DNA of 64,000 bases from Thiotrichaceae bacterium (GTDB lineage Bacteria > Pseudomonadota > Gammaproteobacteria > Beggiatoales > Beggiatoaceae): the NCBI GenBank assembly GCA_029939505.1, contig JAOZSV010000002.1:1-64000 (forward strand), read 5' to 3'. The notes under the pieces were generated by a model. The model was not told the origin of the DNA, did not search any database, and saw only the letters and a list, made by a program, of their open reading frames with translations. The position numbers and the translations under genes are program-made. Positions 35,874 to 44,652 of this stretch are shown here, piece after piece. Positions within the stretch are counted from its first letter, which is position 1. Each line of letters begins with the position of its first letter.

Positions 35874-36394
35874 TTTCTTTAAAGATGAATGGTCACTATT
35901 TCAAATAGCAATTTAACATTATAATATACCATGTTATCTGTTAATAATGATTTTTTGTTTAACTATAACGTAACTACTCAGTCTTAAAGCGTTTTCGATT
36001 CGAGGTTCAAGTTTTTTTTACTGAAAAAAACTTGAACCTCGAATTTAGTTTTCAAAAAAACTAAAACCTCGAACTTCAATACGCACAAAGCTGAAGCGTT
36101 GTACTCCAATACGCACAAAGCTGAAGCGTTGTACTCCAATACGCACATGAAGCGTTTTCGAGGTTTTCGTTTTCAAAAAAACTAAAACCTCGAACTCCAT
36201 TCGAGGCTAAAGTTTTTTTAAAGAAAAAACTTTAGCCTCGAACACATTTCAAGGCTAACCGCTGAGTAATTACAAATTATGATATTTTAATAACACCTTC
36301 GCTAAAGGATTTAAAAAATTTTTAGCGATGATTAAAAAACCGAAAATTTAACCCTAAATTTAACCCTGAGCAGTATAGAAATTAAAATAAGACA
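35874..36394. repeat. Repeat block upstream of dapF
   Basis: Three family B palindromes: 35999-36043 (arms TTCGAGGTTCAAGTTTTTTT / AAAAAACTTGAACCTCGAA), about 36157-36193 (GAGGTTTTCG / CTAAAACCTCGAA, mismatched) and 36200-36242 (arms TTCGAGGCTAAAG / CTTTAGCCTCGAA). A lone right half lies at 36044-36073. Three family C copies of ACGCACAAAGCTGAAGCGTTGTACTCCAAT type lie at 36078-36147. No gene. The dapF promoter must be in the last 150 bp. Confidence 0.8.
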
Positions 36395-37393
36395 ATGAAA
36401 TTAGAAATACTCAAATGTCATGGATCTGGAAACGATTTCATACTTATTAATGAATATGAACGTATCTTGTTTTCAGAAGAACAACGGATTACTTTATCAC
36501 AATTTTTATGCGATAGAAAGGGGGTACTCGGTGCCGATGGCATTCTCTTTTTCCAAAAGAGCGAAAAGGCTAATGGCAAAATGAGAATGTTTAACCCCGA
36601 TGGTTCAGAGGCGGAAATGTGTGGCAATGGTTTAAGATGTTTAGGCAGATTCGCTTATGAACAATTTGGCACCAATTCCATTTTAATTGAGACACTTAAA
36701 GGCTTATCCCAGATCATTAAAGATGATGATATTCATAAGGGTGTAGAAACCTATCAGGCGGAGTTAAGTACAGTTTCACTGCAAACGCAAGATATTCCGA
36801 TTTTGATCAACAAGCCATCACTGATTTCACAGTCGCTTACCGCATTATCAACACGCTTAAAGTTTACTGCGGTTAGTATGCCCAATCCGCATATCGTGTC
36901 AATAGTCGATAATATTTCTGATCAAGGCAAAAGTTTTTGCGGAACAAAAACTTTTGCCTCAATTGCGGAACTTGAGCAGATAGGCGAAAAATCAAATCAA
37001 CTCACTACACTCTTTCCTAATGGGGTTAATGTCAATTTTTGTCAAATTCTTGATGATTCATCTATTTATGTGAGAACTTATGAAAGGGGAGTTGGCTTAA
37101 CCCAATCCTGTGGTAGTGGCATGTCTGCCTCATCATTGGTATCTTGTCTTTTAGGGCATCACGTCTTTGGAAAAACAATTAATGTTTATAATCAGGGCGG
37201 ATTAGTGCGTTGTAAACCTTTAGTGACTAATCAAGATCATTATTCTGTTTTCTTATCTGGTAATGCGACTTTTATATTTAGTGGAATGTTTGATTTTTCA
37301 AATTTGAGTCATTTCACTGTTGAATGTGGCAAGATTTTTGTAAATGAAATTCAGAATTATGAAAAATTCACAGATTACTGTACTTTACTTTAA
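36395..37393 (+). CDS. dapF: Diaminopimelate epimerase family protein with in-frame hairpin insertion
   Basis: Interconverts LL- and meso-diaminopimelate for lysine and peptidoglycan. The start KLEILKCHGSGNDFILIN, the first catalytic Cys in NPDGSEAEMCGNGLRC (about residue 75), VSMPNPHIV, FPNGVNVNF, the Arg-bearing RTYERGVG and the second Cys in TQSCGSGMSASSL are all present. At 332 aa it is longer than the usual 274-280. Part of the excess (QGKSFCGTKTFAS, about residues 177-189) is translated from a hairpin, and a C-terminal tail of about 30 residues adds more. The N-terminal half also has extra segments, so a DapF-like paralog with another substrate is possible. Confidence 0.85.
   Translation: MKLEILKCHGSGNDFILINEYERILFSEEQRITLSQFLCDRKGVLGADGILFFQKSEKANGKMRMFNPDGSEAEMCGNGLRCLGRFAYEQFGTNSILIETLKGLSQIIKDDDIHKGVETYQAELSTVSLQTQDIPILINKPSLISQSLTALSTRLKFTAVSMPNPHIVSIVDNISDQGKSFCGTKTFASIAELEQIGEKSNQLTTLFPNGVNVNFCQILDDSSIYVRTYERGVGLTQSCGSGMSASSLVSCLLGHHVFGKTINVYNQGGLVRCKPLVTNQDHYSVFLSGNATFIFSGMFDFSNLSHFTVECGKIFVNEIQNYEKFTDYCTLL
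36925..36959. repeat. Hairpin inside dapF
   Basis: Perfect 15-bp arms AGGCAAAAGTTTTTG / CAAAAACTTTTGCCT around CGGAA, in the dapF frame without a stop. Length, position of the T and A runs and arm style resemble family B, with GAGGCAAAAG replacing GAGGCTAAAG. Confidence 0.88.
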
Positions 37394-37842
37394 GGAAAAT
37401 TTTTTGTTTGAATCAGAATTTTCAGAATGAAATATTTAACATAAATTATTGATTTATAAGGCTTTTTAAATTTATTGAAACCAATCAGTTCGATTCTAAA
37501 ATCCATTCGAGGCTAAAGTTTTTTCTTTAAAAAAACTTTAGCCTCGAATGTACTATATTGAATACAAATTGAGTACAACGGATTTAGGAATATAACGGAT
37601 TAAGTACCATCAGTATTGAAACCAATCCGTTTTTCAGCCTAAAGTTTTTTAAAGAAAAACTTTAGGCTGAAATTCTAAAATCCGTTGTACTTATTTTTAT
37701 TCTGAAAATTCTCAAATTCTGAAAATTCTGATTCAATATGTAGGGGAAATTTTTATGTGATTATTCCCGTTTTTTTAAAGAAATTAGCCTCAAAACGTGA
37801 TCATTAAATAAAAACAATAAATATTCAGGATTAAAATAGATT
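37394..37842. repeat. dapF-cheY spacer with two family B palindromes and a larger inverted repeat
   Basis: Family B at 37506-37548 (arms TTCGAGGCTAAAG / CTTTAGCCTCGAA). Then a larger element with ends GAGTACAACGGATTTAG (37571) and CTAAAATCCGTTGTACTT (about 37674-37690). A second palindrome inside it runs from 37633 to 37671 with reordered arms TTCAGCCTAAAG / CTTTAGGCTGAA. Flanking both are inverted AATCAGAATTTTCAG / CTGAAAATTCTGATT words. No gene. Confidence 0.8.
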
Positions 37843-38208
37843 ATGAGCTACAAAATTTTAATTTGTGACGACTCAGCTGCTATACGACAACTCGTGAAAT
37901 TGATATTGACGACTTATGAATATGAGGTGATAGAAGCTGATGATGGTTTGCAAGGATTAGCGTTGGCAAAAAAACATCAATTTGATTTAATTATCACGGA
38001 TGTCAATATGCCAAATATGGATGGATTAAACTTAGTGCGTGAATTACGCACATTACCAAAGTATCAGTTTACACCTATCTTACTAATGACGACTGATCCC
38101 GATTCACAAACAAAGAAAGAGGCTAAGTCGGCGGGTGCAACGGGATGGATTATTAAACCATTTGATCCAGACAAGTTAATTGCCGCTGTTAGAAAAGTGT
38201 TGAGGTAA
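37843..38208 (+). CDS. cheY: CheY-like response regulator
   Basis: Single REC domain of 121 aa: acidic pocket ICDDSAA (residues 8-11), phospho-acceptor Asp in LIITDVNMPNMDG near residue 52, Thr/Ser in LLMTTD and Lys in GWIIKPFDPDKL near residue 108. No output domain, so it is a CheY-type protein that binds a partner such as the flagellar switch or a twitching or gliding motor. It lies 6 nt upstream of cheA, hence in one operon with cheA-cheW-MCP. The sequence with ATGWIIKPF is of the common chemotaxis type. Which motor it serves is not encoded here. Confidence 0.94.
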   Translation: MSYKILICDDSAAIRQLVKLILTTYEYEVIEADDGLQGLALAKKHQFDLIITDVNMPNMDGLNLVRELRTLPKYQFTPILLMTTDPDSQTKKEAKSAGATGWIIKPFDPDKLIAAVRKVLR

Positions 38209-38214
38209 CCAACT

Positions 38215-40371
38215 ATGCCAGTGGATTTAGCAGAAATTCGTGAAATTTTTTTTGAAGAAAGTGTTGAGAATCTCAATAGGATGGAATCGAATTTACTCGA
38301 ATTGGAAAAAGGAACTGTTGATAGTGAACTCATCAACAGTATCTTTCGTGGTGCCCATTCGATTAAAGGGGGGGCTGGCATATTTAACTTTGAAGAAATC
38401 ATTGCCTTTGCACATATCATGGAAACTTTGCTTGATGATATGCGCCATGAAAAACAGGTTATAACGCCTTCAGTGATTGATTTATTGTTACGCTCAGTGG
38501 ATGCCCTGCGAATGATGTTATTAGCCGTCAAAGAGGAAAGTGACTATGATGTTCAAGAAGTACAGGCTTGTCAAAATGAACTGAAAAATGTTTTAAATGT
38601 GCCGACAAAGAAAAGTGATGAAAAAGAAAGTCTTGAAGAAGAAAGTGATGAAAAAGCAACCTCTGAATCTTCTAAATCTTCTGAATCTTCTGAGTTAAAA
38701 GAGCCAGCCACCTCTGACACGTCAACAACGGGATGGCATATCGTCTTTAAGCCCAACTTGTCTATGCTGAAAACGGGTAATGATCCGATTAATCTGTTTG
38801 ATGAATTAAAACGTTTAGGGGATTTAGAAGTTAAGGTAGATATAAGCCAAATACCCACTTTTTCTGATCTGGATGTACAAGCATGTCATTTAAGTTGGGA
38901 ACTCATTTTACGTGCTGATGTTAAACTGGCTGCTCTTGAAGAGATTTTTGATTGGGTAGAAGACGAATGCGAATTACATATTACGGCTTTAGAGGAATTT
39001 TCATCGCCGCAAGAAACAGAATCCCCTCTTGAAAAAAGTGAAGAATTTATCATTGATAAATGTGAAGGGGCAGTTAATCAAATTGAACAACCCATTCCCC
39101 ACTTTAAAAAAGAAACAAATAGGGAAGAGATTTCTCAGCTAAAAACCGCCCCGATTGAACATAAAAAAAAGGTTCATCACCAGACAGAAGCCAATTCTAT
39201 TCGTGTCAGTATTAACAAAATTGATGATCTAATTAATATGGTTGGTGAATTGGTAATTACCCAATCCATGTTGGAACAATTTGGAGATAATTTTGACAGT
39301 TCACGTATTAGCCAATTGCGCGATGGCTTATCACAATTAGAACGTAATAGCCGTGAATTACAAGAAAGCGTCATGCGTATTCGCATGTTACCTATCAGTT
39401 ATTCATTTAATCGCTTTCCGCGCCTAGTTCACGATTTAAGTTTACAATTAAGCAAAAAAGTTGAATTAAAATTATCAGGTGAACATACTGAATTAGATAA
39501 AACAGTATTAGAAAAAATGAGTGATCCGCTGGTACATTTGGTGCGTAATGCCCTTGATCATGGCATTGAAACACCAGTACAACGTCAAGCGGCGGGCAAG
39601 TCTGAAACGGGAGAATTGCGCCTCCACGCTTTTCATCAAGGGGGCAATATTATTATTCAAATCAGCGATGATGGGGCAGGTTTTGATTTGGATAAAATCC
39701 GTGCTAAGGCGATACAACAAGATTTGTTAAATCCTGATGATCATCCTAGCGAAGAAGAGTTATATGATCTGATTTTTCAGCCGGGCTTTACGACTGTAGA
39801 GGAAGTGAGTAATTTATCGGGGCGTGGTGTAGGCATGGACGTGGTGCGCCGTAATATTCGTGCATTAGGGGGTACAATTCATGTTGAATCTAAACAAGGA
39901 GAAGGCTCAACTTTCAATGTCCGTCTTCCACTGACCTTAGCCATTTTAGATGGGCAATTAGTGCGTGTTGGGCAAGAAATTTACATTTTATCCTTACTTT
40001 CTATTATTGAATCACTGCGTGTTCAAACAAAATTAGTGAATTCTTATGGAGGCTCTGCTGAAGTGTATAAGTTACGCGATGAATACATTCCTATTTTGCG
40101 CTTGTATGATTTGTTTGACATTATACCCAGCACGACTCAATTAGAACAAGGTATATTAGTGATTGCTGAAGGCGAAGGTCAAAAAATTGGATTATTTGTT
40201 GATGAACTACTTTCTCAACAACAAATTGTGATTAAAAGTTTAGAAAGTAATTATAAAAAAATACAAGGCATTTTTGGCGCAACCATTTTAGGCAATGGTA
40301 GTGTGGCTTTAATTTTAGATGTTGCTGGATTAATTCAACGTTTTCATCATATCGATTTTCAGGAAAACTGA
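38215..40371 (+). CDS. cheA: Chemotaxis histidine kinase CheA
   Basis: 718 aa. P1 (HPt) has the phosphorylated His48 in IFRGAHSIKGGAG. A Glu/Ser-rich linker follows, then a P2-like domain (about residues 175-265, WHIVFKPNLSMLKTGNDP). P3 dimerisation holds SIRVSINKIDDLINMVGELVITQS, and P4 ATPase has the N box LVRNALDHGIE, then ISDDGAGFD and NLSGRGVGMDVV. P5 is CheW-like (LAILDGQLVRVGQEIYIL). Domain order and key residues are complete. It receives signals from the two MCPs encoded downstream through CheW. The linker contains a tandem KSSESSE-type stretch. No cheR, cheB, cheZ or cheD is visible in the window. Confidence 0.96.
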   Translation: MPVDLAEIREIFFEESVENLNRMESNLLELEKGTVDSELINSIFRGAHSIKGGAGIFNFEEIIAFAHIMETLLDDMRHEKQVITPSVIDLLLRSVDALRMMLLAVKEESDYDVQEVQACQNELKNVLNVPTKKSDEKESLEEESDEKATSESSKSSESSELKEPATSDTSTTGWHIVFKPNLSMLKTGNDPINLFDELKRLGDLEVKVDISQIPTFSDLDVQACHLSWELILRADVKLAALEEIFDWVEDECELHITALEEFSSPQETESPLEKSEEFIIDKCEGAVNQIEQPIPHFKKETNREEISQLKTAPIEHKKKVHHQTEANSIRVSINKIDDLINMVGELVITQSMLEQFGDNFDSSRISQLRDGLSQLERNSRELQESVMRIRMLPISYSFNRFPRLVHDLSLQLSKKVELKLSGEHTELDKTVLEKMSDPLVHLVRNALDHGIETPVQRQAAGKSETGELRLHAFHQGGNIIIQISDDGAGFDLDKIRAKAIQQDLLNPDDHPSEEELYDLIFQPGFTTVEEVSNLSGRGVGMDVVRRNIRALGGTIHVESKQGEGSTFNVRLPLTLAILDGQLVRVGQEIYILSLLSIIESLRVQTKLVNSYGGSAEVYKLRDEYIPILRLYDLFDIIPSTTQLEQGILVIAEGEGQKIGLFVDELLSQQQIVIKSLESNYKKIQGIFGATILGNGSVALILDVAGLIQRFHHIDFQEN

Positions 40372-40375
40372 GGAG

Positions 40376-40518
40376 CTCTTGCAAAACTCGCTTTTTCGAG
40401 TTTCGAGCTTAGAAATCGAGGCTAAAGTTTTTTTGAAGAAAAAACTTTAGCCTCGATTCGATTTTTTTCAAAAATCGGATTTCTTAAACCTCGTGTGTTC
40501 AGAGTTTTGCAAGAACCT
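40376..40518. repeat. Family D element carrying a nested family B palindrome
   Basis: Outer inverted ends GCTCTTGCAAAACTC / GAGTTTTGCAAGAACC. Interior GTTTCGAGCTTAGAAATC, then a 45-bp perfect family B palindrome (40414-40458, arms AATCGAGGCTAAAG / CTTTAGCCTCGATT), then CGATTTTTTTCAAAAATCGG and TTCTTAAACCTCG. Compared with 3577-3670, the B copy sits at AGAAATC^CGATTTTT. It lies between cheA and cheW. Confidence 0.9.
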
Positions 40519-40601
40519 CTGAGTACAACTTTTTTCAAAAATCGGATTTCTTAAACCTCGCCCGATTGTGAAAATTCTGATTCAAACAGGAAAATTTTTC
40601 T

Positions 40602-41108
40602 ATGACAAGTGAAACCACCAAAATCACTAAAAAATATCTCACTTTTTTTTTAGCAAAAGAAGAATATGCAGTAGATATTTTATGTGTACAAGAAATAAAA
40701 GGTTGGAACAAAGCGACTACAATACCCAATACACCTGACTATATTTCTGGTGTTATTAATTTACGGGGGACGATTATACCGATTATTGATTTACGCTTGC
40801 GTTTTAATCTCGAATGTCAGGATTATGGACCAATGACTGTTGTTATAGTCGTTAAAGTCGTCTCCTCTGGAAAGAAAGAACGCATCATGGGTATCGTTGT
40901 TGATGCCGTATCGGATGTTCATGATGTTGCTGAAGACGAGATTAAACCGCCCCCTAATTTTGGGAGTATCATCAGCACCGAATTTGTGAAAGGGCTGGCG
41001 ACAGTAAAAGACAAAATGGTAATCGTGTTAGACATTGATCTTTTGCTTAATTCCCAGGAATTAGCTATTGTTGAAAGCCTTTCTGATGAATTGTTAACTG
41101 AACATTGA
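40602..41108 (+). CDS. cheW: Chemotaxis coupling protein CheW
   Basis: 168 aa, SH3-like CheW fold. Features are LTFFLAKEEYAVDILCVQEIKGW at the start, then IPNTPDYISGVINLRGTIIPIIDLRLRF, GIVVDAVSDVHDVAEDEI and the C-terminal FVKGLATVKDKMVIVLDIDLLL. These cover the receptor- and CheA-binding surfaces (NLRG motif). It couples the downstream MCPs to CheA. It is 230 bp from cheA, with a nested repeat in between, and 22 bp before the first MCP gene. Confidence 0.95.
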   Translation: MTSETTKITKKYLTFFLAKEEYAVDILCVQEIKGWNKATTIPNTPDYISGVINLRGTIIPIIDLRLRFNLECQDYGPMTVVIVVKVVSSGKKERIMGIVVDAVSDVHDVAEDEIKPPPNFGSIISTEFVKGLATVKDKMVIVLDIDLLLNSQELAIVESLSDELLTEH

Positions 41109-41130
41109 TAACTAAACACAGGTAATTAAT

Positions 41131-43848
41131 ATGTTATTTATTGCTAATTTGAAAATCAAATACAAACTGATGTTAATGCTCTTTTTTCCTCTCGTCGGAT
41201 TATTACATTTTTCCAGTAATCTTATGATTGAAAAATCGCATATCGCCAGAGATATGGAAGGATTAGCGGAATTAACGCAATTGTCAAAACATCTCAGTCA
41301 TATCGTCCATGCAATTCAATTGGAACGGGGCGCAAGTAGCTTGTTTTTGAAAAGTCAAGGTCAAAAATTCTCCAAGAGACTCAGCCAATATCGTACTGAA
41401 ACCGATGAATCCATCACGATATTAAGGGATTATTTACAAAAACTTGATAGCCAGCAATTTGAGAGCGATCTTAACACGAAACTCGCTCAGATGTTAAAAA
41501 TGTTGAAGCACGTTAAATATCTCCGTACCGATGTAACAAGCCTGAAAATTCAACAACCTAAAGCCGTAGAACGCTATACTGAGATTAACGATACTTTATT
41601 TAAATTTCTGATACAGTCTTCTCAATACGCCAACTATAAAGACGTTCTTCCACTCAAACTCGCCTATATTAATCTCTTAAATGCAAAGGAAAAAGCAGGA
41701 TTAGAACGCGCTTTGTTATCAGCCGTGTTTAGTCAAAAATCACTTGAACCGGGACAATTCCGACAGTTTATTAAACTGGTTTCAGTGCAAAAAGCCTATT
41801 TGAATCATGATGTCATGCTTTATCTGACTGAGGAACAAAGAAAATTTCTAAATACACAATTATCATCAGGTCAATTTATCAAAGAAACCACAAGAATGCG
41901 TGAAATGGTTTACGCGGCTAGAACGACTAATGGCAAACTGCAAACAACAGTTGAACCTGAATATTGGTTTAAAATGCAAACCGGTAAAATTGATCTCTTC
42001 AAAAAAGTGGAGGATAAATTGGCTCACGATTTATATCTTAAAGCGGATAAAAATCATAAAGTCGCTAAGACTGATTTTTTTATCCTAATCATTGTGATGA
42101 TGAGCATCATTATCTTGGCAACCCTGTTTTTTGTCATTATCTTGACAGATACCACTCAACGTCTCAGTAAAGCCGTATGGATTGCCAACGAGATTGCCAA
42201 CGGAAATTTGAATAATCAAATTGAACTCTCATATAAGGATGAAACTGGATTGCTTAGTCATGCCCTTAATTCTATGCAAACCCAATTACGTGAACGCATT
42301 GAAAATGAAAAACAGGTTGCTGAGGAAGCCTTGCGTATTAACCGTGCGTTAGATAAAGCAACAACCAATATCCTGATTACCGACAAGGATTACAACATTA
42401 TCTACCTCAACGAAGCCGCGCAAAGTCTATTTCAAACAGAGGAAGAGAATATTCGCAAATCCCTCAAGAATTTTGATGCCAATCATTTAATCGGTGCAAA
42501 TTTTAATCTTTTTCATCAAAAAAACATTGAACAATTATCGTTATTAAAAGGATTAACAGGCAGCCACTTGGCAAAAATCGCTATTGATGATTTGGCACTT
42601 GAACATATCATTACCCCCGTGAACAATATCAATGGTGAACGTTTAGGTATGGTGGTTGAGTTTAACAATCGTACCATCGAAGTGGCGACTGAACAAGAAA
42701 TTAATCGAGTTTTGCAAGCTGCCTCTCAAGGCGATCTTCAACAACGTATCCATCTCGAAAACAAAAGTGGATTTTTCAAAACCTTCAGCGAAGGTATCAA
42801 TCAAATCATGGATTCCAACCAACTTGCGGTTGAAGACATTATGCGCCTTATCGCTGCCCTAGCCAACGGAGATTTGACTAAACAAATTGAAAATAAGTAT
42901 ATCGGCATTTTTGGACAATTAAAAAATGACATCAACTCAACTGTAGATAAGTTGACAGATATTATGACGGCAATATTGTTAATGGCGAGATCACTTAATA
43001 ACACCGCCGAAAATATCTCAGAAGACAATATCAACCTCAGTCACCGTACCAAAGCACAAGCCGCATCGCTAGAAGAAACCGCCGCCAGTATGGAACAAAT
43101 AACCAGTACTGTGCAGCAAAATACAGATCATGCACAGCAAGCCAGCTGTTTAGCGGTTGATGCGAAAAACGGTGCCGAGCAAGGAGGTGAAGTCGTTGGA
43201 GCCACCATACAGGCTATGACAGAAATCAGTCACAGCAGCCAAAAAATCACTGATATTATTGGGGTTATTGATAATATTGCTTTTCAAACCAATCTGTTAG
43301 CACTCAATGCTGCTGTTGAAGCCGCCAGGGCTGGTGAACAAGGGCGAGGTTTTGCAGTAGTCGCAACTGAAGTGCGTAGCCTTGCACAACGCAGTGCATC
43401 TGCGGCAAAAGAAATCAAGGCGTTGATAAAAGATAGTGTTTGTAAAGTCAAAGAGGGTACAAAACTCGCCAATAAATCGGGTGAAAACCTAAAAGAAATT
43501 GTTCTTGCTGCAAAAAAAGTCAGTGAAATCATTACGGAAATTGCCACTGCTAATCATGAACAATCTTTAGGTATCCATCAGATTAACAAAGCAGTTGCAC
43601 AAATGGACGAAATGACTCAAAAAAATGCCGATTTAGTTGAAGTCGCCACCACTGCAAGTAATGACATGAAAGAACAAGCACAGACACTTAAAGAACAAGT
43701 TTCCTTTTTTAAAGTGACAGAAGGGGAATTACATCAAGAGAGCATTCAGAACGCTTTAGTCATTGATCATCCAACTATTCACGTGGAGGAAATCCCTAAA
43801 CGTTCAGCACCTTCTTTTTATAAAGAGACTGACTGGGAAGATTTTTGA
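41131..43848 (+). CDS. Methyl-accepting chemotaxis protein with NIT-type sensor domain
   Basis: 905 aa. TM1 is near residues 10-30. The periplasmic region at about 46-310 resembles a NIT (nitrate/nitrite sensing) domain: [53 protein letters not shown]2 is at 316-338. Then come HAMP ([16 protein letters not shown]), a PAS-like stretch ([22 protein letters not shown]), two further HAMP-like repeats ([26 protein letters not shown]) and the signalling tip [42 protein letters not shown]. It ends with DWEDF, a likely pentapeptide tether for adaptation enzymes. Nitrate/nitrite as ligand is an inference from the domain. Confidence 0.92.
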   Translation: MLFIANLKIKYKLMLMLFFPLVGLLHFSSNLMIEKSHIARDMEGLAELTQLSKHLSHIVHAIQLERGASSLFLKSQGQKFSKRLSQYRTETDESITILRDYLQKLDSQQFESDLNTKLAQMLKMLKHVKYLRTDVTSLKIQQPKAVERYTEINDTLFKFLIQSSQYANYKDVLPLKLAYINLLNAKEKAGLERALLSAVFSQKSLEPGQFRQFIKLVSVQKAYLNHDVMLYLTEEQRKFLNTQLSSGQFIKETTRMREMVYAARTTNGKLQTTVEPEYWFKMQTGKIDLFKKVEDKLAHDLYLKADKNHKVAKTDFFILIIVMMSIIILATLFFVIILTDTTQRLSKAVWIANEIANGNLNNQIELSYKDETGLLSHALNSMQTQLRERIENEKQVAEEALRINRALDKATTNILITDKDYNIIYLNEAAQSLFQTEEENIRKSLKNFDANHLIGANFNLFHQKNIEQLSLLKGLTGSHLAKIAIDDLALEHIITPVNNINGERLGMVVEFNNRTIEVATEQEINRVLQAASQGDLQQRIHLENKSGFFKTFSEGINQIMDSNQLAVEDIMRLIAALANGDLTKQIENKYIGIFGQLKNDINSTVDKLTDIMTAILLMARSLNNTAENISEDNINLSHRTKAQAASLEETAASMEQITSTVQQNTDHAQQASCLAVDAKNGAEQGGEVVGATIQAMTEISHSSQKITDIIGVIDNIAFQTNLLALNAAVEAARAGEQGRGFAVVATEVRSLAQRSASAAKEIKALIKDSVCKVKEGTKLANKSGENLKEIVLAAKKVSEIITEIATANHEQSLGIHQINKAVAQMDEMTQKNADLVEVATTASNDMKEQAQTLKEQVSFFKVTEGELHQESIQNALVIDHPTIHVEEIPKRSAPSFYKETDWEDF

Positions 43849-43860
43849 GATTTGAAAAAA

Positions 43861-44600
43861 GTTTTTGAGTCCAACGCTATTTTGGAGTCCAACGCTTTGG
43901 AAATAGGAGTCCAACGCTTTAGCTTTGGAAACAGGAGTCCAACGCTTTAGCTTTGGAAACAGGAGTCCAACGCTTTAGCTTTGGATTTTGGAGTCCAACG
44001 CTTTAGCTTTTGGAGTCCAACGCTTTGGATTTTCGAGTCCAACGCTTTAGCTTTGGATTTTGGAGTCATAAACTGATTTAAAATAAAATAGCTTTGTACA
44101 GGACATTTTTTTATAAGTTATTGATTTAATTTGCTTTCCATTGTTAGAATCAGAATTTAAGAATTTAAGAATTTAAGAATTGAAAACATCATAAGTCATG
44201 TAGGTCGGGTTAGATGGCGTCGCAACGTAACCCGACATTTATCTACTAAAACATCGAATGCTTTCGCCTCGAATTGAATTTTTAGGAAAATGTCGGGTTA
44301 CTTTGCGACGCCAGCTAACCCGACCTACATAGCTAACAATAAAAAATGTCCTGTACAAAGATAAAATAGTTAAAAATTGACCGTTTTTATAAATGTCGTT
44401 CTGTACTCCAAAATCATTCCAAAGCTAAAGCGTTGGACTCCTATTTCCAATGCTAAAGCGTTGGACTCCAAAATTATTCCAAAGCGTTGGACTCCAAAAT
44501 TATTCCAAAGCGTTGTATTCCAAAATCATTCCAAATTAAAACTTTACATCTCCTCAAATAAAGCCTAAAATACTTTGCTCAGTCAACAATCATAGCGATA
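43861..44600. repeat. Inverted family C arrays around a nested MITE-like element
   Basis: At 43866-44065 there are about seven direct copies of GGAGTCCAACGCTTTAGCTTTGGA (some shortened). At 44092-44360 an element has ends CTTTGTACAGGACATTTTTT / AAAAAATGTCCTGTACAAAG. Inside it, 44198-44330 is a second inverted-repeat element with ends ATGTAGGTCGGGTTAG / CTAACCCGACCTACAT and long arms. At 44401-44530 there are four or more family C copies in the opposite orientation. No gene; the ORF-track line 44377-44568 is a frame through the repeats. Confidence 0.88.
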
Positions 44601-44652
44601 AAAGACTTCACGCTATTTTTGAAATATCGTATTAACCGTTAACAAATTAACA

